DNA of 64,000 nucleotides from Vombatus ursinus. Its lineage: Eukaryota > Chordata > Mammalia > Diprotodontia > Vombatidae. This document shows positions 55,990 to 64,000 of this stretch, piece by piece. The position numbers and the translations under genes were made by a program. The notes beneath the pieces were generated by a model. The model ran no database searches and was not told the DNA's origin. It saw nothing but the letters and a program-made list of their open reading frames with translations. Position 1 is the first letter of the stretch. Each line of letters begins with the position of its first letter. The DNA is taken from contig NW_020954681.1 in assembly GCF_900497805.2 (NCBI RefSeq), forward strand, positions 2,501,860-2,565,859. The letters are read 5' to 3'.

Positions 55990-57060
55990 CAGTTCAATGG
56001 CTCTCTAGTTATTGGTATCAAGTGAGGCATAAAATAAGGAGACATGCTCAGGAAAGATGTTTGCCCCTGCAATAGAGAAGGTCCAGAGTAGATTCCAAAT
56101 TGGAGAGGAATTTCCTATTCATTATGAGTTATGTTAGGTGCCCTTGCATGTGGATTACATTCTGTTTATTTCATCAAGCCTTGGACCACTGTATTATCTC
56201 CTAAGTTAGATCCACAAATGCTCAAAAGAGTTTGGATTAACTATCCACAAAGGAAAAAACTAAGTGAATGAAGTCTGCCTATTATTCAGACCATGATAAG
56301 CAATTAGCTTATAAGTACACATATCTTACACAAACACTGCCAATGGGCCATGCATTGGACCTAGAATTGATCAGAAGGAAAAGAGCAGGATGGAGTCACT
56401 TTTGGGAACTATACAATTTGTTTAAAAAATTTTCTTGTTTATTATGAACTTATCAAACATGGATATTTTAATATATAAAGAACAGAAAGGGGATTGTATA
56501 TGACATTGTGAACCTCAGTTATGAACAGTTTTCAATTACATACTGAATTTAACATTATAGTAACAACATTGCCCTACTTGTCTGTACTCCACGTTTTCCC
56601 TGAAACAAAGACCCATCATTTTAAATCAATATTTTGTCCAGTGGTGTTGTATAAATATTAGCCATGAAATATCAAAATCTCCAAATAACCCAAACTGAAA
56701 ATCTCCCAAAAGGAAGTGTAGAAGAACATGGTGACCATAAGCTGGTTGGGTCACATTTTAAAAGAAGAATTATACAGGAGAAGTGGTATAAAAGATTAAA
56801 TCATAGAAATATTTGAAAGGAAAGACTTGATGGGCCAATCATTGTATAAGTGATGGGAACTCCATGGACAGCCATACATCGCATTCATATCCACTTAAAG
56901 TTAAAAAAAATGAAAGGAAGGCTCCCAGCAATGTTGTTAATTAATAGGAGGACATGGAGAAGGGCTACAGAGAATAGACAGGCATGGATGGGTTGCTATC
57001 TGCATGATAGGAGGGAATGTATAAATGAAAGATATCACAGATCCATTGAATATTAGAGCA
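55990..57060 (+). mobile_element. RTE-type LINE fragment, second copy
   Basis: Repeats the order of 54840-55430: 'gtttggattaactatccaca' corresponds to 'atttgggctaactatccaca' (55037), and 'aactaagtgaatgaagtctg' to 'ccaagtggatgaagaatgct' (55065). It extends further 3' to the SWLGHILKEE and RRTWRRATENRQAW blocks near the RTE C-terminus. Foreign AT-rich DNA interrupts it at about 56425-56575. Confidence 0.72.
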
Positions 57061-57084
57061 TAATATTTAAAATATTAAATATAT

Positions 57085-57415
57085 TCAATTCAACAAACAT
57101 TTATTAAGCACATACTATAGGTAAAACACTGTTAGATGTCGGGAACACAAAGACAAAAGTTGAAATAGTCCCTGCTTTCAAAGATCTCATGTTCTACTGT
57201 GAGAAATACAATATGTACACATAAATGTGTGATATAAGCCCAGGGAGTGAAGGGGGCAAAGGAAAGATCTGGGCAAAATGCTTTAGGAAAATTGGAGGAA
57301 GGCGAGGAAGACTTCCAGCTGGAGCATATAAGGAAGGATCTAAAAAGGCTTCATAGAAGCAACTAAACTAAGCCTTGAAGAGAAATAGTCTGAAAAGTAG
57401 AGATGTGGAGGGAAT
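57085..57415 (+). mobile_element. Ancient long non-coding repeat, 5' part
   Basis: 'caacaaacatttattaagca', 'catactataggtaaaacact', 'tttcaaagatctcatgttct', 'gaagcaactaaactaagcct'. Confidence 0.65.
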
Positions 57416-57433
57416 ATACATCAGTCATGGGGG

Positions 57434-57435
<2 letters not shown>

Positions 57436-57477
<42 letters not shown>

Positions 57478-57649
57478 TNNNNNNNNNNNNNNNNNNNNNN
57501 NNNNNNNNNNNNNNNNNNNNNNNNNNNNNNNNNNNNNNNNNNNNNNNNNNNNNNNNNNNNNNNNNNNNNNNNNNNNNNTCTATCTATCTATCTATCTATC
57601 TGTCTATCTATCTATCTATCTATCTCTCTATCTATCTATCTATCTATCT
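57436..57649 (+). repeat. (CT)n and (TATC)n microsatellite with assembly gap
   Basis: CT dinucleotides before the gap, TATC tetranucleotides after it, as in the tract at 4555-4620. Adjacent frames are artefacts. Confidence 0.95.
57479..57578. other. Assembly gap (100 N)
   Basis: Exactly 100 N. Confidence 0.98.
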
Positions 57650-57965
57650 GAATTGCTGCTGGGTCCAGTGGGGCTGAAGCACTGTCTCCACTCTCTTCTC
57701 TACCATGGGCCACCTCTGCACTAAGCCCATGCCAGGTCCAGTCCCAGGGGAGCCTGACTTCTTAGAAGAGTGGTTAGACTCCTTTTCTTGCTTGCTTTAG
57801 CTCATTATGCCCCCTCCCCTGCCCCATCCAGGTGCCCCAGGGAAGAATTACAGCTTAGTTTGTGGCTTATGTCTAGAGTCTCATCAAAAGGAGAAATAAA
57901 AGTACTAAATACACAATATAAATCTCAGGTATTGGACAGATATTTATTTCCTACACTCAAAGGAA

Positions 57966-58240
57966 ATACTAAAAGGGCAGCTAGGCAGTGCAGTGTGCAG
58001 AGCACTGGACCTGGTGCCAGGAAGACCTGAGTTCAAATTTGGCCTCAGACACTTTCTGTGTGACCCAGGGCAAATCACTGAATCTCTATTTGCCTCAGTT
58101 TCTCCATCTATAAAATAGGGGTGATAATAGCACCTACCTCCCAGGGATATTATGAGGATCAAAGGAGATAATAATTATAAAGTGTTTAGCACAGTAACTG
58201 GCACATAGTAAGAGCTATATATAAATGTTAGCTATTAGCT
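57966..58240 (+). mobile_element. MIR-type CORE-SINE, full-length-like
   Basis: 'gggcagctaggcagtgcagt' head, 'cctgagttcaaatttggcct', 'gtgtgacccagggcaaatca', 'agggatattatgaggatcaa', 'tataaatgttagctatta' end. Confidence 0.88.
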
Positions 58241-59680
58241 ATGAGTTTAAAAATCACAAAAAAAACCTCACAGTCCTCATTGACAAGACTTAAACAATCA
58301 GATGATTGCTTCATCATCTTTAAAGTCTTTCAGTGTTAAATTATACTTGACAGCCAGAACTAGCCAGAGAATTCACTATTCCCAAAGGGCTGAACTAATA
58401 TACATGGTCAGCTTGAAACTAGTAAGGAATATAAGCATGTATGTATGTGTATACGTATGTATGTACTTATATGTATACATATAGGTCTAAAAATGAACAG
58501 TGTGAAGAACGGGCTGATCAATTTATTTTTTCTTTTATGCATTCTATTTTTAAATCTTCTCTAGAAAGCTAGGTGCCATAATTTGAATATGGTCTGTTTT
58601 TTCACCTTCAGTATTTTCTTCTTTAGTTACTTTTTTCTGATCTAATTTCATCTGCTATTAGGTTTTGATTCATTTCAACAAAGGCCTCTTGTAAGGTTGA
58701 GCTTCAAAAACTATTTTATTATTTTAAAGAGTCTTCCTTGCCAGACAGGTTTCCCTAAGCACTCACATACAAGACCATCAAGAAGTCTGAGTTACCACAA
58801 TTTGTACAAAGTGTCTCATAATCAGCCAACATAAGATAGCAGAGAATATTTTTTCTCCTCTGAAGATTGTGATTGAAGAGCTTTCTTAGAAAAACAAACT
58901 GAAAGAAAATTGGTCAATATTTCCTATAGGTTAATAAAACTATTTACTATATAGTCCAAAAAAAGAATTCAAGTAACTCAAAGCTGTAATTTCATGATAC
59001 ACTGTCTGAAAGTCAGGGCCTTTAGTATTCTATGTTAAAAAGTCCTGTAACCCACCCCCCTGAGGATAAATCAGAGAATGAAGGCTCTTGTCATAGCCTA
59101 TGTATCCTGAAGCCGTAGCCTGTTTCTTGAGTCTATTTCAGAAGATTGATGGGGTGAGAAAGTAAAAAACAAACAAACAAACCATTATGCTAACTGTTAG
59201 CATAGCAAGAAAGGCAGGGCTGCTGAGCTGTGACAGAGATGAGGCAACATTGTAGGCATTTGCTCTGAGAGCCCACCAGTATCTCTTCTAGTGGGACTGT
59301 CTGCAATCAACACGTAGAAGAAATTTACTGATGCTACCAGAGACCAGCCCTTGGAATACTGCTTGTATAAGTCATTTCTGTGTTAGAGGAGAGAGAGAAA
59401 AGACAAGTGGGATCTTGTCATGGTAGAGCAATGTGGCCATGGGGGTTGGATATTCTAGAATGTCTTTTCCTGTGTCTGAGTATGTTTTTCTGGTGCTTTT
59501 TTGTGTTCCCTAGGGGATTCTTTTGTTTTGGGACATGATGTTAAACTAGCAATGGCCTGAGGTGCCGGGGAAAACCAAAAGGTATGACAGTGATGAAATT
59601 ATGTCACAGACCTAGTGACAGTTGTGTGTTCTTCATACTAAATTATTGCCTGTTGTTTAGCATCTTGCATGTTGGTATAG
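58241..59680. other. Unassigned non-coding DNA
   Basis: Contains a (TATG)n-like stretch (58435-58485) and (AAAC)n (59167-59182). No gene or repeat family recognised otherwise. Confidence 0.5.
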
Positions 59681-59682
59681 GA

Positions 59683-59885
59683 CAGGGGTGGGGAACCTGC
59701 GGCCTTGAGGCCACATGTGGCCTTCTAGGTCCTTGGGTGCAGCCTTTTGACTGAGTCCAAGTTTTACAGAACAAATCCTTTTATTAAGGGGATTTGTTCT
59801 TTGAAGTTTGGATTCGGTCAAAGGGCCACACTTGAGGACCTAGAAGGCCACATGTGACCTCAAGGCCGCAGGTTCTCCACCCCGG
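59683..59885. mobile_element. Fold-back hAT-type MITE, copy 2
   Basis: Same element as 54327-54529, same orientation of its short asymmetries, 203 bp, starting CAGGGGTGGGGAACCTGC. Its last bases have changed (CCCCGG instead of CCCCTG) and no clear target duplication is left. Confidence 0.88.
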
Positions 59886-59899
59886 GGAAGTCGAGGTAC

Positions 59900-60290
59900 T
59901 CTGATCATCAGTAGTTGTGGGACTTTAAAAATAAAATACTTTGGTCTGGGACAAAACTCCGAAAGGTCCCCAAAATGAGACCATTTACCAGGGAACTACA
60001 TCAACATAACTGACCCTCCTTGGAGAGCTCTTAGTGGGTTTTACCTCAGGACAATCCTCGTCTCGCCCCCCTTTGGTTCTGGCCCAATTTCTTGGTCCTG
60101 ATTCTGTCTACCTCCTTTTGACAGTCAATCATTTACCTTGCCTACTTCAGCAAGGAGCTCATCCCTGATTCACCTGAAGCTCCAGAGCCTCAACTTTCTA
60201 GGACTATAAAATATCTGTTGCACTTCTGAATAACAAGTCCCTCTGCTTCAAAGCCTGACCCCACCCACCCCACCTAGTCAGGTGGAGCAT
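59900..60290 (+). mobile_element. Possible solo LTR fossil
   Basis: GC-richer block with a promoter-like CTATAAAAT at about 60202-60212 and C-rich surroundings resembles the U3/R part of an old LTR. No paired ends or internal region are seen. It could be something else. Confidence 0.2.
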
Positions 60291-60454
60291 ACTCATGTCA
60301 CTTCAGTCAAGGAAGATATGTACTGGTGAAGACTTAAATGCCATTTGTTAACTTTTCATTGATAGGATGTGTTTTTTTCTAACATTGCCAAATACTAGTT
60401 AATGCTCAGAGCTGGCAAGCTGCCTTTTAGGCATATTTCAAATAGTGTCTATAT

Positions 60455-60700
60455 AGGAATACTAATACATATCATTTACATACCACCTTACATAGATTAT
60501 CTCATCTCATCATCACAACCATCCTATGAAACAGGTGCTATTGGTATTTTAATCCCTATTTTACAGGTCAGGGAACTGAGACTCAGAGAGGTTTTGGCAT
60601 GCTGTTGGTCACAGAGCTAGTAAACATCAGAGGCAGATGTGAGCACAGGTCTTCCTGATTCCAAGGCAATTGTCTTTCCATTAGCTCATGCTGCCTCTCA
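60455..60700 (-). mobile_element. MIR-type SINE
   Basis: 'atagattatctcatctcatc', 'ccctattttacaggtcaggg', 'acagagctagtaaacatcag', 'gctcatgctgcctct' in complement. Confidence 0.83.
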
Positions 60701-61315
60701 GACTACTTCAACCTGTATTATCCAATATCTATCAAGGGGAAGTAATGGAGAAAGGCAATTTGCTTTAAGCCACAGTTATTTTTATTTTCTTTTAAAAAAT
60801 CAGTCATCTCAGATGTTGAAGTTAATTACATACATTCTGATTTCTGTTGGTACCTTCTGTGGATGGAAAAGAAATTTAGAGGTTTAATACTATGGAATCT
60901 GGGATATTGTGGTGAGATTTCCTGTAATCATCATTTAAAATGCATCTCCAATAACAGGAAGGCTACTGCTTAATCTTTTAGGAAATCATCCCTCCTCACC
61001 ATCAGTTTTTTTTATTCTCATAATGGGAGAGGCTTTTAAAAATCTAACTACTTGCCCACTTCTTTGGACAGACTTAAAATTGTTGGGCAATTTACCCCCA
61101 AAGTCATTTTCTTGAAGTGTAATTTCCTTTTCATTGACTTAAAAATTGCTGTATGGATGGAAGAAACATCAAGAAAGCAAGAGCTGCCACATCAGGACCA
61201 TCAGGAAAATCAGACAGATTTACCACGTTCATGGTGGATCTTCTCAATTCTCTGTTCATGTACTAGGAAATGGGTGGTCCTTGAGTACAGATGGAGAGAG
61301 GAAACTTTATTAAAT
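60701..61315. other. Unassigned non-coding DNA
   Basis: Nothing recognised. Confidence 0.5.
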
Positions 61316-61317
61316 AA

Positions 61318-61655
61318 AAATCACAGAATCCCAATATATCAGAGATGTAAGGGACCTCAGAGGATATCTAGTCTAACCTATAGCTGAATAAGATTCTTCT
61401 TTGCAGAATCATTTATGGGGTGGCCATCCAGAGTCAGTCTGAAGACCTCCAGTAACGTGGAGCCTACTCCCTCCCAGAAGGCCCCTTCTGTTGGAGGATA
61501 ATTCTAATTGTTAGTGTGTTGCTCCTCACATCAAGTCTAATTTGTTCACTATGCCTCTTCCATCCATTGCCCCTAGTTCTCCTTTCTGGAGCCAGGCAGA
61601 ATAAGTCATATCCCTTTTCCATTTGATAGCCTTTCTGAGAGGACTGATAGCTGTG
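61318..61655 (-). mobile_element. CR1/L3-like LINE 3' end
   Basis: 'agatgtaagggacctcagag', 'tggccatccagagtcagtct', 'gaagacctccagtaacgtgg', 'attctaattgttagtgtgtt', 'gagccaggcagaataagtca' in complement order, better preserved than 31690. Confidence 0.8.
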
Positions 61656-61800
61656 GCCCAGAATCACAGGTTCTCAGAACTAGAGGGGCCTCAGTGGACA
61701 TCGAGACCAGATCATAACTGAATAGGCATCTTCTCTACAAAATTCCTGATAAATTGTCATTCAACCTTTGCCAGAAAAATACTCTCAGCAGAAACCTAAG
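61656..61800 (-). mobile_element. CR1/L3-like LINE 3' end, second copy
   Basis: Begins again with the terminus: 'agaatcacaggttctcagaa', 'ctagaggggcctcagtggac', then 'cattcaacctttgccagaaa'. Head-to-tail with the previous copy. Confidence 0.65.
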
Positions 61801-62264
61801 GATTCTCTCTCATTGCTGTGGCTGGTACCAACAGAAAGCCCACAAAACTTTCTGTTGCCCTTTTGGTTATTCACCAAAACATGATACTTCCCTGGGATGG
61901 CTATAATATGTGCTCATGGTGGAATGACCAAGCAAAACCTATGGCCTCCTGAACCTGTTTCTTGCTATCTGAAAAGTGATGTACCTATCACTGGAAAAGG
62001 TTCTCCCTGTGATGTCTATTGAGCAAGATGAAAGATATGCATATCCTGTTCTGCTATGACTAGTGTTGTGGTGTCTCTGAACCATCACTTTTGTAATTGA
62101 TGGAGGCCGGGCCTGTCTTTGCCATTATTTTCCCTGGATGGGGACATTTGTCCTTACAAAAACTGACTTCCACTAGCTAGTTTGGTATTCTATCCTATAT
62201 TCCTACCCACACTAGCCTATGGGGAGAGGATTGTCTCTCAAGGATAGTTGCCATGGACCTTAGG
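61801..62264. other. Unassigned non-coding DNA
   Basis: Nothing recognised. Confidence 0.5.
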
Positions 62265-62267
62265 GTC

Positions 62268-62470
62268 ATATGACCATAGTTTTTGAGCCAGAAGAGACCT
62301 TAGAGGAAATAAAGTCAAATTTGCTCATTTTAAAGATGTGGAAACTGAGGCCCAAGGAGGTGAAGGGATTTTCCTGGAGGCACACATTTAGTAAATATCT
62401 GGGGCCAGATTTTGCCTACAGCTTCCTTATTCCAAGTGCAGTGCCCTATCCATTCTACCACACCGCTTCT
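62268..62470 (-). mobile_element. MIR
   Basis: 'gccagaagagaccttagagg', 'gatgtggaaactgaggccca', 'atttagtaaatatctggggc'. Confidence 0.82.
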
Positions 62471-62479
62471 GTTGGGTTA

Positions 62480-63145
62480 TCTTTCCTTTGAGGAGTTCCT
62501 TCACAACCTGCAGATATGAGCAGTGTGACAATGCAAACAGCTTCTCTGCTCTCCAGATGGAGATGAAGCTGTGCCATCTTCTTCTCTGTTCATCCTACCT
62601 TTCCAGATTTATCTCATACTACTCCCCTGCACATATTCTATGTTCCAGCAAAATTGGCCTACTTTCTATTTCTCCCACCACACACCTCGTGCTTTGCTGC
62701 TTCTATGCCTTTGGTCACTTTGTTTCTCATCTCTTGAATACATTTCTCCTCCCCACCTAGCACCTATGGAGTTCTTTACCTGTCCTTTAAGACCCAATTC
62801 AAATGCCACTGCCTCCATGAAGCCTTCCTTCATTTTCTCTGTTGGTAATGCCTTTCTCACTAGGAACACTGTTTTGCTGCTTTGCAACTCTGATGCTTAT
62901 CTAATATTGACTACTTAAGCCATTTGTATCCTACTTTAATGCCTCATCATGGTATGAATATGACTGTGTGTTCTCAGGAACCATGCCAGTAGGGTGTAAG
63001 GTTGAGCAGGTTCTCCGAAATGGGAGAGACTTCCATTCTATGCCCAGCAATAGACTTTCTGTATTTGTTTTTTCCTTTCTTTGTATCCCCTTAGCATAGT
63101 GCCTGATACATAGTAAGTACTTAATAAAACATTGTTAGCTGACTG
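62480..63145 (+). mobile_element. L2 LINE 3' end
   Basis: 'aagacccaattcaaatgcca', 'ctgcctccatgaagccttcc', 'tgtatccccttagcatagtg', 'cctgatacatagtaagtact', 'taataaaacattgtt'. Open frames here are LINE shadows. Confidence 0.83.
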
Positions 63146-63590
63146 TCATATGAGGACCAGCCTAGCTCTGTCTCACCAAAAGTATGGCTCCCATGTAATG
63201 AACTTTTTTGCTGCAATGATAACCATGTACGTGAGGACTTGCAATCTCCATTGGTTCAGAAGGAGTCACCTCCACAGATTCACTGAAGTACTGAAGAATA
63301 TAGCAAATCCTGCCTGTGCCATATCCCCATACTAGCCTGGCAAACTCCGTCAAGACAGCAAACTGGTCATAGGTCTTTGTATGTTTTCCATCATGCCCAG
63401 AACTTATTAAATGTTTGTTGAACTTGAACTTGAATCTGGTCCAAAGGAATTATACAAACAGCAAATATACAGAATTCATAGAAACACAGGAAGTTTTGCA
63501 TGGACTAAACCAGAGCAAAGAATACAGAAGCTGGAGACTATAATGCTATAAATGAAAGCAATCCTAAAAGTCAGAGGAACTTGGACTGAA
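63146..63590. other. Mostly unassigned, with an L2-like tail
   Basis: 63370-63430 ('cttattaaatgtttgttgaa') looks like another L2 terminus. Confidence 0.45.
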
Positions 63591-63594
63591 AGGC

Positions 63595-63755
63595 AAAGAT
63601 CAATATTAATTCTGGAGGAGAGATGATGAAATGTACCTTCTTCCTCTCAGTATAGGAATGTACAGATGTCAAATATTGCATATGCTGACAGATAGGGTTA
63701 CTGCATATATTGGTTTTCCTTGATTTTTTTTCTTTGTTACAAGAGATGGTTCTAT
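63595..63755 (+). mobile_element. L1-like LINE 3' UTR fragment
   Basis: 'gagagatgatgaaatgtacc', 'ctgcatatattggttttcct' and 'ctttgttacaagagatggtt', as in the marsupial L1-like 3' UTR. Confidence 0.6.
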
Positions 63756-63756
63756 T

Positions 63757-64000
63757 GAGGGCAGCTACATAGCACAGTGGATAGAGTGCCAGCCCTGGAG
63801 TCAGGAAGATGAGTCTTCCTGACTTCAAATCTGGCCTCAAACATTTACTAGCTGTGTGACCCTGGGTAAGTCTCTTAATCTCATCTATAAAATGAGCTGG
63901 AGAAGGAAATGGCAAACTGCTCCAGTATCTTTGCCAAGAAAACCCCAAATGGGGTCACAAAGAGTTGAACACAACTGAAAGAGTGATTAAACAACAACAA
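63757..64000 (+). mobile_element. MAR1-type tRNA/CORE SINE (reaches window end)
   Basis: 'gggcagctacatagcacagt' head, 'actagctgtgtgaccctggg', 'aatgagctggagaaggaaat', 'gccaagaaaaccccaaatgg', and an ACAACAACAA tail at the window edge. Confidence 0.9.

Noticed and set aside
1-64000. tRNA genes
   Set aside because: The tRNA-like sequences seen are heads of MAR1/MIR-type SINEs, not functional tRNA genes.
1-64000. CRISPR arrays, operons or prokaryotic systems
   Set aside because: The repeats, intron signals and gene content are those of a mammalian genome; no regularly spaced repeats with unique spacers are present.

Overview
The window looks like mammalian, most probably marsupial, genomic DNA. 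The repeats carry that call: dense CORE-SINE/MIR elements, SINEs of the marsupial MAR1 type (tRNA-like head, MIR core, AAC-rich tail), L2, CR1/L3-like, RTE-type and L1-like LINE remains, and hAT DNA-transposon fossils. No prokaryotic or viral gene is seen. Species cannot be fixed from the sequence. There are two 100-N gaps (6424-6523 and 57479-57578), both inside microsatellites.

One intact protein gene is visible: SLITRK4 on the minus strand, with its whole coding sequence in a single exon (40838-43354, 838 codons). A pyrimidine tract and AG at 43405-43406 mark a splice acceptor 50 nt before the ATG. Upstream (higher coordinates) lie an intron of a few kb, a CpG-rich promoter region (about 46140-47420), several good candidate first-exon splice donors, clustered (CA)n tracts and long G-runs. 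Downstream (lower coordinates) about 3 kb of repeat-poor DNA with several AATAAA hexamers is the probable 3' UTR. SLITRK4 is X-linked in human, so the window is probably X-chromosomal (inference). SLITRK4 is a neuronal transmembrane leucine-rich-repeat protein of the synapse-organising SLITRK family.

Region by region. 1-34.8 kb is a gene desert filled with old repeats, many nested in one another. It includes a 1.67-kb hAT element (10502-12173) with a recognisable transposase C-terminal motif, two 7SL-RNA-derived copies, two fragments of YBX3-like cold-shock-domain retropseudogenes, a degenerate about 49-61-bp tandem repeat and a separated direct duplication. 34.8-51.4 kb holds SLITRK4 and its repeat-poor flanks, including a perfect 34-bp palindrome at 50506-50539. 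51.4-64 kb is desert again, with two copies of a fold-back hAT-type MITE (one with a perfect 8-bp target duplication), two RTE reverse-transcriptase fragments, L2, CR1-like and MAR1-type copies.

Repeat family names were assigned by reading, not by a library search, so family and subfamily labels and element ends are approximate.
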